Assembly (NCBI RefSeq): GCF_000698145.1
Contig: NZ_BAXB01000014.1
Location: 1 to 64,000, forward strand
Source: Geomicrobium sp. JCM 19039
Lineage (GTDB): Bacteria > Bacillota > Bacilli > Bacillales > Marinococcaceae
Reading direction: 5' to 3'
Length of the DNA stretch: 64,000 bases
Below the pieces are notes generated by a model. It was given only the letters and a program-made list of their open reading frames with translations. It was not told the DNA's origin and made no database searches. Positions 45,714-54,746 of this stretch are shown in pieces. Numbering within the stretch: the stretch's first letter is position 1; every line of letters begins with the position of its first letter. The position numbers were made by a program, and so were the translations under genes.

Positions 45714-46385
45714 ATGGGTTTCTTAGCACGATTATTTGGGAAAGAAACGATAGAACCAGAAAAAAAGGAGACAGATAACATGGTAAAAGTAGCCGTCGTA
45801 TATTACAGCTCAACAGGAACTAATTACAAAATGGCCAACTGGGCAAAAGATGCAGCAGAGGCCGAAGGTGCAGAAGTAAAGCTCGTCAAAGTTCCTGAAC
45901 TCGCACCAATGGAAGCGATCGAGTCGAATCCTGCCTGGAAAGCTCATTATGAAGCAACGAAAGATGTTCCGGATGCAAAAATTGATGACCTTGATTGGGC
46001 AGACGCAATCATTTGGAGTGTACCGACACGCTTTGGTAACGTCCCTGGTCAAGTGAAACAGTTTATTGATCAAGCGGGTGGTCTATGGGCACAAGGCAAG
46101 CTCGTAAACAAAGTCGTTAGTGCAATGAGCTCCGCACAAAACGCACATGGTGGTCAAGAAGCCACTGTACTCGCGCTATACAAAACAATGTTCCACTGGG
46201 GAGCGATTGTTGCTGCACCAGGGTACACCGATCCAGTCACGTTTGAGTCTGGAGGAAACCCATACGGAACGAGTGCAACCGTTGATGGCGAAGGCAACAT
46301 TCAAGAAAACAAATTGGATGAAGCGATTGCCAACCAAGCAAAACGTACCGTAGCTGTAGCTAAAGCCGTTACGTCAGGCATGTAA
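45714..46385 (+). CDS. NAD(P)H:quinone oxidoreductase, WrbA-like flavoprotein
   Basis: A flavodoxin-fold enzyme that reduces quinones by two electrons. VAVVYYSSTGTNYKMANWA binds FMN phosphate, WSVPTRFGNVPGQVKQFIDQ and SSAQNAHGGQEATVL are WrbA signatures. Two starts look usable: ATG 45714 behind AAGGAGAA adds 22 residues (MGFLARLFGKETIEPEKKE), while ATG 45780 behind AAAAGGAGA gives the normal family length of 201. Follows the dioxygenase by 21 bp, so both would detoxify quinones under the MarR gene. Confidence 0.88.
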   Translation: MGFLARLFGKETIEPEKKETDNMVKVAVVYYSSTGTNYKMANWAKDAAEAEGAEVKLVKVPELAPMEAIESNPAWKAHYEATKDVPDAKIDDLDWADAIIWSVPTRFGNVPGQVKQFIDQAGGLWAQGKLVNKVVSAMSSAQNAHGGQEATVLALYKTMFHWGAIVAAPGYTDPVTFESGGNPYGTSATVDGEGNIQENKLDEAIANQAKRTVAVAKAVTSGM

Positions 46386-46390
46386 TACGA

Positions 46391-46434
46391 ACTGCCCGAA
46401 AAGGCGATTCCCTCGCCTTTTCGGGCAGTTTTTC
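46391..46434 (+). terminator. Terminator of the mhq-like operon
   Basis: ACTGCCCGAAAAGGCGA pairs perfectly with TCGCCTTTTCGGGCAGT (loop TTCCC), followed by TTTT. Confidence 0.92.
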
Positions 46435-46918
46435 GTTTTTTTAGGGCGATTGCGCGCTATGTGCAGGTTTGGATAAGAACTTCCGATTTGTCGCGTAGAT
46501 ACCAGCAGATGCAGCCAAGACGAACGATCGTTCTGCGCGCAACTCGAGCACAGTGTACACTTCCCCTAGCTTACCACGGGTTCTAGGAGAACTTCTTTCG
46601 TTCAACTTTTATAATTAGTTTTTTGCACCCTGCACCCACGCAACGCCTATCCTGCACCCAAACTCACCTATGTATAAACCAGACGCCCACCTCCGTTTCA
46701 TGCTCTTTGCAAGCAATTAATGGGACGGTGGGGGCTGAAGAATAACGCTTCACTTCTCCGTTATTCATTCACACAATCTTATAAGTCCAATCGATGAGGC
46801 GGTTGCAAATCATGGTGAGTTCTGACCGCAAATCATTCCATCATAGCAACGTCTACGAGGGGATCGTGCGTTACTGTGCATAAGGATGATTTTACTCTTT
46901 CGGCACCGAGCAGGGCGA

Positions 46919-47036
46919 AAATGTTACCATAGGGCTCCCCTATGGTAACATTTCTCTTCTTTTGCGTGTTTCGTTGTTGGAAATCCAACCATAGAAACCG
47001 AAAATTCTACCATAGACGAAACAATGGTAAGATTTT
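46919..47036. repeat. Perfect hairpin and related CCATAG repeats
   Basis: AAATGTTACCATAGGG (46919-46934) pairs with CCCTATGGTAACATTT (46938-46953). A second, imperfect pair AAAATTCTACCAT / ATGGTAAGATTTT is at 47001-47036, and TAAAATCCTCCCATAG at about 47061 is a third related half. No gene is seen between 46435 and 47322. Confidence 0.65.
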
Positions 47037-47322
47037 CAGCTGAATCGGCTTCCTAGTTGATAAAATCCTCCCATAGCCCTGCGCTACTCATGAGAATCTT
47101 TAAGTAAACGTGTGAGATCACTAATTGAGCATCTTATTTTCTAAGCCTCGCGTTACCGGGAACTGCCCACGTCCCGCCCCCTGAACCCGCCGGAGAGGAC
47201 ATCGCTACATGACCTTCACCGCCCGCGTACATACGTCATGTTCACCGATCATACACTCATGAAGGGTATTCTTTATACACACACGAAATTTAATGATAGA
47301 ATTTACAAAAAAGGAGGACCTG

Positions 47323-48214
47323 ATGGAAAGTTATCAGAGCAAGTTCTTCAAGCTTGTGCTCCGGCTTTCACGCAGAAAGCAATTTTGGCAAAAGACAGGC
47401 GAGGAACTGGAACGGGGCATTCAGACGAGGCGGTTGTTAGAATTTGAACCGCCAGGTGTTGTCGTGCAGGAATTGGATGTGGAAAAGCATGAACAGGACG
47501 GTCACTTCTATTACATTCTTCAACCGAAAGAACAAACGAGTGACCTGCACATTCTCTACTTGCATGGCGGGGCATATGTGAATCGAATTACATCGCAACA
47601 TTGGCATTTTTTAGCACGAATTGTTGAGGCGCTCGATTGCAAGATCACGGTGCCGTTGTACCCGCTTGCACCGGAGCATACGTTTGATGAGACGTATGAA
47701 TTCGTGTTGCCGATTTACAATGAGCAAAAACCGCAAGTAATTATGGGAGACTCAGCAGGTGGAGGCTTGGCATTGTCATTGTGCCAGTACTTGAAAGAAC
47801 AGCAATTGCCGCAGCCGGAGAAGGTGATTGCGATCTCGCCATGGCTCGATATGACGATGGAGAATCCGGGGATTCAGAAGGTGGATCGGTTCGATCCGTT
47901 TCTGGCACTTCCGGGAGTGATTGAAGCCGGGGAGATGTATGCGGGAGATACGGACCGGACGGACTACCGACTGAGTCCGATGTTCGGAGACTTGCACGTA
48001 GATGCGGAGATGACGGTACTGATGGGACGCACGACATTCTCGTGCCGGATGCGCGAAAGTTCGTTCAAAAAGCAAAGTCTGAAGGTGTGGATATTCACTA
48101 CATTGAGGCGCCGAAATGGTGCACATCTATCCGATTTTCAACTTCCCAGAGGCACTAAAGGCGACAGAACAGATTATCGATATATTAAAAGAAGCACCGA
48201 AAGCCCATTCCTAA
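47323..48214 (+). pseudogene. Alpha/beta hydrolase (acetyl-hydrolase/HSL-type esterase), frameshifted twice
   Basis: About 296 residues joined. ATG 47323 (MESYQSKFFKLVLR) follows AAAGGAGG. Oxyanion motif YLHGGAYVN near residue 87, nucleophile elbow IMGDSAGGGLALSL near 145. The catalytic Asp (GTHDILVPDARKF) and His (MVHIYPIFNFPEALK) are recovered only by shifting frame near 48030 and again near 48112 in an AAA run. The gene ends at TAA 48212-48214. Substrate unknown; similar enzymes act on short-chain esters. Confidence 0.83.
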
Positions 48215-48240
48215 CAAGTGTGAATGGGCTAATCTTCAAT
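48202..48240. terminator. Hairpin between convergent esterase and coaA genes
   Basis: AGCCCATTC pairs with GAATGGGCT around an 11-nt loop. The T-rich tail is short, so activity is uncertain. Confidence 0.45.
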
Positions 48241-49180
48241 TATAGTTTGCGAACGTGGATGGCTTCGACGGCGTGACCTTCGCCTTTGCGTAAAATCAAA
48301 TCGGCACGGTTTTTCGTCGGCAGGATATTTTCGAGCAAGTTCACCCGGTTCGTCTGCTTCCAAATGCGATCGGCGACTTCTGACGCTTCCTCATCACTCA
48401 AGTCGGCATACTTATTAAAGTACGATTCCGCGTTTTGGAAGGCGGTTTGACGAAGCAATTGAAAACGATGTTTGTACCAATGCTCGATCATTTCTTCCTC
48501 GGCATCGATATACATCGCATAATCGAAAAAGTCGGAGATGAACGTTTTTGTCTGATTTTTTTCTAATTTAGGAGGTTGCAAGACGTTAATTCCTTCGACG
48601 ATGACGACGTCAGGTTGGTGTAACGTCTGTTGTTCGTGTTCCAAAACGTTGTATTTCATATGTGAATAGAGCGGTGCTTGTACCGTCTCTTGTCCTGACT
48701 TTAAATTTGAGAGAAAGCGAAATAGATACGCAACATCGAAACTTTCTGGAAATCCTTTTTTCGTCATGATGCCGAGTTCTTCCAACTTTTCATTCGGATA
48801 GAGAAAGCCGTCGGTTGTGACGAGTTCAACCCGCGGTTGATTTGGCCATTGGGCGATAAGGTTATGAAGAATTCTTGCTGTTGTGCTTTTTCCAACAGCA
48901 ACACTCCCGGCAATACCGATAATAAACGGCACTTTCTTCGTTTGTTGTTGCAAAAATGTATTCGTATCTCGGTGCAATTCTTGTGATTTCATATAATGCA
49001 GACGTAACAAATGGGACAAGGGACATAGATGTCATCAATTTCAGTAAGTGATAACTGCTCATTTAGCCCTTGCAACTCCGTTAAGTCAACGTGATCCAAC
49101 GAAATGCCGTTTTTTTTACGAAAATCTGACCATAGGTTGCGGTCAAACGATAAGTATGGGGAAAAGTGCGTTGCATTCAC
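48240..49180 (-). pseudogene. coaA: Pantothenate kinase (CoaA), frameshifted near the N terminus
   Basis: Type I pantothenate kinase, first step of coenzyme A synthesis. The N-terminal 55 residues (NATHFSPYLSFDRNLWSDF to EIDDIYVP) lie in one frame and the rest (LSHLLRLHYMKSQELHRDT onward) in another after a missing C near 49018. The P-loop is GIAGSVAVGKSTTAR, followed by TTDGFLYPNEKL, and VIVEGINVLQ. Joined length about 313 residues is normal. Such a conserved gene is a strong hint that the frameshifts here are sequencing errors. Confidence 0.9.
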
Positions 49181-49266
49181 AGCAAGACCTCGCTTTTTGT
49201 GTATGTGCTTTCATTCAATTGAATCTTACAACATTCGACAGCAGTTGAAAAGGAGAGAATCTTCTT

Positions 49267-49776
49267 ATGGTTTATTTACGAGAAATTCGAGAAGATGATT
49301 TACACGGTTTGTATGAGTCGTGCCAAGATCCAACGATCCTTCACCTGACCGGTACGCAGCGGACCTTTACGATGCAAGAAGTCCAACAAGCGTATGCTCA
49401 GTTTGATATGGATACGAGTCGCCGTGACTTTGCGATTTGTCACGAAACCGATGGTCAACTCATTGGCGATGTAGCAATTATGGATATTGACGAGACGAAT
49501 CAGTCTGCCCATCTTAGAATTTCCCTTCATCACGAAAAATGGTTTGGCAAAGGGTACGGAACGAAAGCTGTGCAACTTGTACAAGCCGTTGTGTTCCAAG
49601 AACTGCAACTGAACCGACTCGAGCTCGAAGTGTTCTCACATAACGAAAGGGCAATCAGGGCTTACGAGAAAGCAGGGTTTACACGTGAAGGAACACGTCG
49701 ACAAGCATTGAACCTAAACAATACGTATTATGACCAGCATTTAATGAGCATGTTAGCCGAAGAATATGCTACATAA
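49267..49776 (+). CDS. GNAT family N-acetyltransferase
   Basis: 169 residues of the RimJ/RimL/SpeG-like type: VYLREIREDDLHGLYE at the start, acetyl-CoA loop SLHHEKWFGKGYGTKAVQLV, and LEVFSHNERAIRAYEKAGFTREG. AAAGGAGAG precedes ATG 49267. Substrate unknown. Confidence 0.9.
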   Translation: MVYLREIREDDLHGLYESCQDPTILHLTGTQRTFTMQEVQQAYAQFDMDTSRRDFAICHETDGQLIGDVAIMDIDETNQSAHLRISLHHEKWFGKGYGTKAVQLVQAVVFQELQLNRLELEVFSHNERAIRAYEKAGFTREGTRRQALNLNNTYYDQHLMSMLAEEYAT

Positions 49777-49790
49777 AGGAGAGAGTAGAA

Positions 49791-51006
49791 TGGACTATGT
49801 AATTATTGGCGGCGGCATAGTCGGTGTAAGCGTCGCCTATGCATTACAACAGGCTGAACCTGGCGCGAGAGTTCAGATAATTGAAAAAGAAACAGAGCTC
49901 GCTCGTCATCAGACCGGGCATAACAGCGGCGTCATTCATTCTGGGATCTATTACACGCCGGGAAGCTACAAAGCAAAATTTGCGCGCGCTGGTAGTGAGT
50001 CGATGCGCGCGTTTTGCGAAACACATCACATTGATGTCGACATTTGCGGCAAAGTGATCGTTGCCACCGACGAGGCCGAGCTGCCGCGGTTGGACCGTCT
50101 TTATGAACGAGGCTTAGAAAACGGCTTAGCTGTCGAGAAACTGGGTGCCGACCAACTTAGCGAAATTGAACCACACGTAAATGGCCTCGCTGCGATCAGA
50201 GTACCGACGGCAGGCATCGTCAACTATACAGAAGTGACAAACAAACTTGCTGAAATCTTTCAAGAAAACGGGGGGATTGTTACGCTTTCAGAAACGGTGA
50301 GCGCCATCGACGAGACGAGAGATCGTGTCGTTGTTACGACCGACAAGCAATCAGTGGAGGCGCGGTACGTAGTGAATTGTGCCGGGTTGCAAAGCGACCG
50401 AGTGGCGCGTATGGCAGGGATTCATCTTGATATGAAAATTGTGCCGTTTCGCGGAGAATACTACAAGTTAAAAGCATCGCGGCGACAACTTGTCCGCCAC
50501 CTCGTCTATCCTGTGCCTGATCCTGATTTCCCGTTTCTCGGTGTCCACTTCACGCGGATGATTGATGGTGAAGTCGAAGCCGGTCCAAATGCAGTGTTGT
50601 CGTTCAAACGGGAAGGGTATCGTAAGACGGATATTCGCCTTAAAGATCTCGGGGAAGTGCTGGCGTACCCAGGCTTTCTAAAGATTGCGCGTAAGTATAT
50701 GAAAACGGGGGTTGGCGAGATGGTCCGTTCCTATAGCAAATCCCACTTCGTAAAAAGCTTGCAACGGCTCGTCCCAGCAGTGACCGCATCAGACCTTGAG
50801 CCTGCGCCGAGTGGCGTGCGAGCACAAGCGCTTACCGTTGATGGAAGATTGTCGATGACTTTCACCTCGTGACCGGCAAACGTTCGCTGCACGTCGTAAA
50901 TGCACCCTCACCAGCGGCGACAGCTTCTCTAGAAATCGGAAAAGAAGTGGCGAGGCGGATGTTGGCTCGAAGAGGATGGAGGAAGAAACAATGGCAGAAC
51001 CATTAA
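49791..51006 (+). pseudogene. lhgO: L-2-hydroxyglutarate oxidase, frameshifted at the C terminus
   Basis: FAD enzyme that oxidises L-2-hydroxyglutarate to 2-oxoglutarate. YVIIGGGIVGVSVAYALQQ binds FAD; ARHQTGHNSGVIHSGIYYTP and GSYKAKFARAG are LhgO signatures; PFRGEYYKLK and GPNAVLSFKREGY follow. The frame breaks near 50858 (GGAAGATTGTCGATGAC); the other frame supplies VDDFHLVTGKRSLHVVNAPSPAATASLEIGKEVAR and ends at TAA 51004-51006, overlapping the next gene by 16 bp. ATG 49791 follows AAAGGAGAG. Confidence 0.88.
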
Positions 51007-52071
51007 AAGATATGTATGACCACGAGTTTTTAACGTCTTTTGCACAACGGGTTAGCACCGTAGACGCTGATTTTCATCCGGAACCATTTTTGGCAGATGT
51101 CTTCATAGCGGAGTGGGACGACTATTCCTTGCTCACCCGTATGAGGCACATTGCTCGGGTGTTAGGGGAACATCTTTCGGGAACATTTGAGCAATCGTGT
51201 GACACGTTAGCTCAAATCGATGAGACGTGCGAAGGCGGCCGCTATCTTTTTTTTCCAGAGTTCATTGCGATTTATGGTATGGACGATTGGGCGTTGTCGA
51301 TGCGGATGCTCGAGCGTTGGACGAAACTCTCAACGGCGGAGTTTGCGGTCCGGCCGTTTATTTTGAAGGATCCTGAATACATGCTCGCTCAGATGTACAA
51401 GTGGGCGCAAGATCGGGACGAGCACGTGCGTAGGCTCGCGAGTGAGGGAACGCGTCCTCGTTTGCCGTGGGGGAAATCGTTACCGATGTTTATCGAAGAC
51501 CCTTCGCGCACAAAACGAATTCTTGATGTTCTAAAAGCCGACCCGTCCTCTATGTGAGGAGAAGTGTGGCCAACCACTTAAATGATATCTCGAAGGATCA
51601 TCCCGAGTACGTGCTACGTGTTGCGGCGGCGTGGCAAGGGGAGCACAAGGATACGGATTGGGTGATTCGTCATGCGTGTCGGACGTTGTTGCGACGCTCG
51701 GTCCCAGAAGCGTTCGAGCTCTTTGGTATAGTGACCGTCGTCTCGCACAGAACGCGTATATCCGTGTTGAGCCAGCGGAAGTGGCGATTGGTGAAGACGT
51801 AACCGTTCACTATGGGTTTGAAGCAACAGCCGAAGCGAAGTTACGGGTGGAGTACGCCATAGATTTTGTGAAAGCTCGGGGAAAAACATCGCAAAAAAAG
51901 TTTTTATTAACGGACTCGACGATTCCAGGAAGTACTGGAGTCGAGCGGATGCGCACCCACAGCTTTAAAGATTTATCCACACGCAAGCATTACACGGGCG
52001 ACCATCGGTTCACGTTATTTATCAATGGGGTTGAGGTCGCAGAAACATCACTGAGAATTATTTTCAATTAA
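50991..52071 (+). pseudogene. DNA alkylation repair protein, AlkC-like, frameshifted twice
   Basis: A HEAT-like helical repeat glycosylase of about 360 residues once joined. The first frame (50991-51556) has RLASEGTRPRLPWGKSLPMFIEDPSRTKRIL; the second RRSVANHLNDISKDHPEYVLRVAAAW; the third NAYIRVEPAEVAIGEDVTVHYGF and a beta-rich C-terminal domain to 52071. Shifts lie near 51555 and 51725. AlkC enzymes excise N3-methylated purines. ATG 50991 follows GGAGG. Start overlaps lhgO. Confidence 0.82.
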
Positions 52072-52074
52072 GGG

Positions 52075-52130
52075 TTGACTTATAATGGAACATACCATAA
52101 TATAGTAAGTGACATTGATATTCATTATCA
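52075..52130 (+). promoter_or_regulatory. Sigma-A promoter with Fur box
   Basis: TTGACT (52075-52080), 17-bp spacer, TAATAT (52098-52103). TGATATTCATTATCA at 52116-52130 matches the Bacillus Fur 7-1-7 consensus TGATAATNATTATCA with one mismatch and covers the expected start region. No protein gene follows for more than 1.3 kb. Confidence 0.7.
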
Positions 52131-52246
52131 ATTAGCTTAATGAGAAGGCGTCATAGGCAAAAACCCGATGATGTTTTGCTCTCAACATCCCCTTTATGCA
52201 ATACCTACTTTGCAGCGTGCCTCGGCTGGGCACGCTGCACTTTTTT
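52110..52246 (+). ncRNA. Candidate Fur-regulated small RNA (FsrA-like)
   Basis: Transcript predicted from about 52110 to 52246. It has no ORF with a ribosome site, contains the C-rich single-stranded stretch CAACATCCCCTTTATG near 52193 and ends in a strong terminator: GCAGCGTGCC, loop TCGGCTG, GGCACGCTGC (52212-52238), then ACTTTTTTG. B. subtilis FsrA is a Fur-repressed sRNA of about 84 nt with C-rich pairing regions that silences iron-using proteins. The similarity is in architecture; homology to FsrA was not tested. Confidence 0.6.
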
Positions 52247-52481
52247 GTGTGGAGGAAGCTAATTATAGGTAGCGAGTGCAAATAAGGTCTGCACCAATTG
52301 AACGAAAGAATTTCTTCAAGAGCCAATGGTAAGCTTGGTAAAGTGGAAACTGTACTCGAGTTGCAATCGGTCTGTTCTCAAGTTGAGGAAAATCTCAGCA
52401 AAAGCAGTCTATCCTCATAAACTCTGGAGCAGATTACCGGGTCACGTATACAATCCCCGCCCCGAAGTACCCACCAGACGT

Positions 52482-52540
52482 CGGCGCGAGCCGCGCCGAA
52501 CCGAGTTCGGTTTCGCTTCGGCCCCGCTGGGGCCGACAGG
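52482..52540 (-). repeat. Two-hairpin REP-like unit
   Basis: Minus orientation: CGGCCCC-AGC-GGGGCCG, core GAAGCGAAACCG, then CGGCGCG-GCT-CGCGCCG. Confidence 0.8.
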
Positions 52541-52552
52541 TCGTCAGCGATT

Positions 52553-52865
52553 TTAAAGGCAGGTAGGCATAATCCGACATGCACTTTCGTTCTGCACAGC
52601 CCTTCTAGCCGGAACGGAATCGCGCGGGCTCACAATTTTGTTCCGCACAGACGCCCTAGCCGGAACGAAATCGCGAGGCTCACAATTTTGTTCCGCACAG
52701 ACCTCCTAGCCGGAACGAAATCGGGGAGTCTCACAATTTTGTTCCGTACAGACCTCCTAGCCGGAACGAAATCGGGGAGTCTCACAATTTTGTTCCGCAC
52801 AGACGCGCTAGCCGGAACGAAATCGAGTGGGCTCTCACTTTTGTTCCACACAGACGCCCGAGCCG
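52553..52865 (-). repeat. Tandem 51-bp repeats (five full units and a partial), inverted copy
   Basis: Plus-strand units read TAGCCGGAACGAAATCGGGG, AGTCTCACAATTTTGTTCCG, CACAGACCTCC, the reverse complement of the array at 42788. Flanks AAAGGCAGGTAGGCATAATCC and GGGTACTTCGGGGCGGCT (reverse) also match the other locus. Confidence 0.88.
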
Positions 52866-52887
52866 CCCCGAAGTACCCATATCCCGT

Positions 52888-52950
52888 CGGCGCGAGCCGC
52901 GCCGAACCAGAACCGGTTTCGTTTCGACCCCCGGCAGTGGGGGCCGACAG
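52888..52950 (-). repeat. Two-hairpin REP-like unit
   Basis: Minus orientation: first stem CGGCCCCC/GGGGGTCG with an enlarged loop CACTGCCGG, core AAACGAAACCGG, then CGGCGCG-GCT-CGCGCCG. It flanks the inverted 51-bp array as the unit at 42709 flanks the other. Confidence 0.8.
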
Positions 52951-52975
52951 GTCGCTGGCATTCTTTCTCTATGTA

Positions 52976-53059
52976 TCTGCGCTCTAGTTGGGACAAACTG
53001 CGATCAAGTTTGGAGAAAACAGCGCTAATTTCGTTAAAATGAGCAAACTGGAGCGCAGA
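52976..53059. repeat. 84-bp element with TCTGCGCTC inverted ends
   Basis: Begins TCTGCGCTCTAGTT and ends AACTGGAGCGCAGA. The interior near the right end (TTCGTTAAAATGAGC) is the inverse of TTTGCTCTTTTTAACGAA at 57957. Confidence 0.7.
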
Positions 53060-53175
53060 TAGGTGAAACTAGACGCAGAACGGTCGTTCGTCTTGCCCGC
53101 ATGTGACACCCCCTGCGGCGGCAGCTTAAGAGAACCATCCCTTTTCATTTCCACTCCAAAAACTTAGCATCCTGT

Positions 53176-53230
53176 CGGCGCGAACCGCGCGAACCGAGTT
53201 CGGTTTCGCTCCGGCCCCGCTGGGGCCGAC
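53176..53230 (-). repeat. Two-hairpin REP-like unit, one stem damaged
   Basis: Minus orientation: CGGCCCC-AGC-GGGGCCG intact; the second stem reads CGCGCGGTTCGCGCCG with a lost base. Confidence 0.7.
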
Positions 53231-53255
53231 AAGTCGTTGGCACTAAAGCTTGGAA

Positions 53256-53339
53256 TCTGCGCTCCAGTTGGAACAAATTGCGCAGGAGTTTTTTGAAACC
53301 GGCGCTAAAATCAGTCAAAAGAGCAAACTTGAGCGCAGA
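53256..53339. repeat. 84-bp element with TCTGCGCTC inverted ends
   Basis: Begins TCTGCGCTCCAGTT and ends AACTTGAGCGCAGA; same length and about 75 percent the same bases by eye as 52976-53059. Followed, like that copy, by ACGATCGTTCGTCTTGCCCG. No gene is seen from 52247 to 53467. Confidence 0.7.
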
Positions 53340-53467
53340 ACGATCGTTCGTCTTGCCCGCACCCCCTGCGGCAACGGAGGCAGAGAACCATCCTTTGCCC
53401 TGCACATTTTGTATTGAATACCCGCATCTTCTCCCGAGCACAATAGGAATGAAGGGAGAGGTGCGGG

Positions 53468-54390
53468 ATGGAATTATATGATGTGATTATTATCGGAGGC
53501 GGCATTGCCGGTCTACAAGCGTCCATTCAACTCGGGCGCTATGACCGACGGGTGCTCGTCGTAGACCGAGGACAAGGCGCTCGACCCGATGCTTGAAGTA
53601 CCGCAACATCCTCGGATGGCCAGATGGGGTGAGTGGCAAAGACCTTCGCCATATTGGCATCAAGCAAGCGGAGGCGTTAGGTGTGTCATACGTGACGGAG
53701 AACGTCACTAACGTTCACCGGCATAGCCCGGAACGATTCCAAATCGCTACTGAGAATGGAAACACATTCGAAGCGCGCCGACTGCTGTTTGCGACAGGTG
53801 TGTCCGACCAGAACCCGTTTCCCCAACTCGAGCCGTGCTTCGGGTTGAGCGTATACATTTGCCCGGACTGCGACGGACACGAAGTCGAAAACGAACCTAC
53901 ACTCATCCTCGGCTCCGGCAAAGCAGGCGTCCATATGGCCGAGCGCCTTCACCGGTGGACGAGCGACCTCACATACATTAACCACGGGAAAGAACCCATT
54001 CGTCAGCAAGATCAACAGAAATTAAATGATCTTAACGTCACTTATATTGAAGAAAGCATTTTACGTCCTCTCGTTCGGAATCGTCAGTTTCGAGGTGTGG
54101 AATTGCAGAACGGGGATTCGTTACAAGCGTCCCATGCCTTCATCGCCTTCGGGTCTATTGATGTGCATTCCGATTTAGCTAGGAAGCTTGGGGCAGAACG
54201 GATGGAGAATGGCCATTTGATTACGAATGCCAGAACGAAAATGACGAATGTGGATCACATTTGGGCGGCAGGTGATGTCGGTGTGCATGCTGAACAAGTC
54301 ACGATCGCGATGGGCGAAGGCACACTTGCGCTGTTTGGATTGAGAAATCGTTCGGAGAACGATAAAAATCGTATCATAGCCCGGCTATGA
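53468..54390 (+). pseudogene. Thioredoxin-reductase-like FAD/NAD(P) oxidoreductase, frameshifted
   Basis: About 306 residues joined. ATG 53468 gives ELYDVIIIGGGIAGLQASIQLGRYDRRVLVVDRGQGARP; a slip near 53594 leads to LKYRNILGWPDGVSGKDL in the next frame. The redox-active pair is in YICPDCDGHEVENE, NAD(P) is bound by TLILGSGKAGVHMAE, and the C-terminal FAD motif is HIWAAGDVGVHAEQVTIA. CPDCDG replaces the CATCDG of TrxB, so this is a TrxB-like side branch rather than the main thioredoxin reductase. GGGAGAGG precedes the start. Confidence 0.82.
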
Positions 54391-54404
54391 TACGATTGTG
54401 TACC
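54366..54404. terminator. Perfect hairpin between convergent genes
   Basis: AATCGTATCATAGCC and GGCTATGATACGATT are perfect 15-bp arms with one central base; the flavoprotein stop codon is in the loop side. On the minus strand TTTTTATCG follows, so it should end the sigma-factor operon. Confidence 0.8.
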
Positions 54405-54406
54405 GA

Positions 54407-54616
54407 TTAGCGGTTTTCGACTTGTGCGCGAAACTCGTCAAAGTTCGGCGCGTTGTCTGAGTTGAAATTCGTGGATAGTTCAGTCAGTTTTAGCCACAAC
54501 ACTTGGCGCAAATCGTCTCGTTCATCTGGGGACGTTTGCAGTAGGCATTTGCGAATTTTTGGTTCAAAATCATGAATCAATTCATCCAATTTCTTTCTCT
54601 GAATCATTTTCTTCAC
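54407..54616 (-). CDS. RsoA-like sigma-O co-regulator
   Basis: 69 residues, KKLDELIHDFEPKIRKCLLQTSPDERDDLRQVLWLKLTELS: the helical pattern of a sigma-70 region 2 fragment. In B. subtilis the small protein RsoA supplies such a region to SigO. Start is GTG 54616 or ATG 54607. It overlaps the YvrJ-like gene by 35 bp and is the last gene of the operon. Identification rests on context and short-range similarity. Confidence 0.65.
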   Translation of the reverse strand: MKKMIQRKKLDELIHDFEPKIRKCLLQTSPDERDDLRQVLWLKLTELSTNFNSDNAPNFDEFRAQVENR

Positions 54617-54746
54617 TCACTCTCTGTATTAATAGTTGCTCTAATCGTTCGAGGCGACGTTCAAACCGAAATAAAAGGTAAAAGGAAATGACGACAGGAA
54701 AACCATAGTTGGCAAACAGTTCAACAAACGTGGTTAGCTCAAACAT
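54582..54746 (-). CDS. YvrJ family small membrane protein
   Basis: 54 residues: MFELTTFVELFANYGFPVVISFYLLFRFERRLERLEQLL. One membrane segment followed by an amphipathic, charged helix, the standard YvrJ form (about 47-60 residues). Overlaps the sigma gene by 8 bp and the RsoA-like gene by 35 bp. In B. subtilis yvrJ belongs to the SigO neighbourhood. Function unknown. Confidence 0.8.
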   Translation of the reverse strand: MFELTTFVELFANYGFPVVISFYLLFRFERRLERLEQLLIQRVSEENDSEKEIG

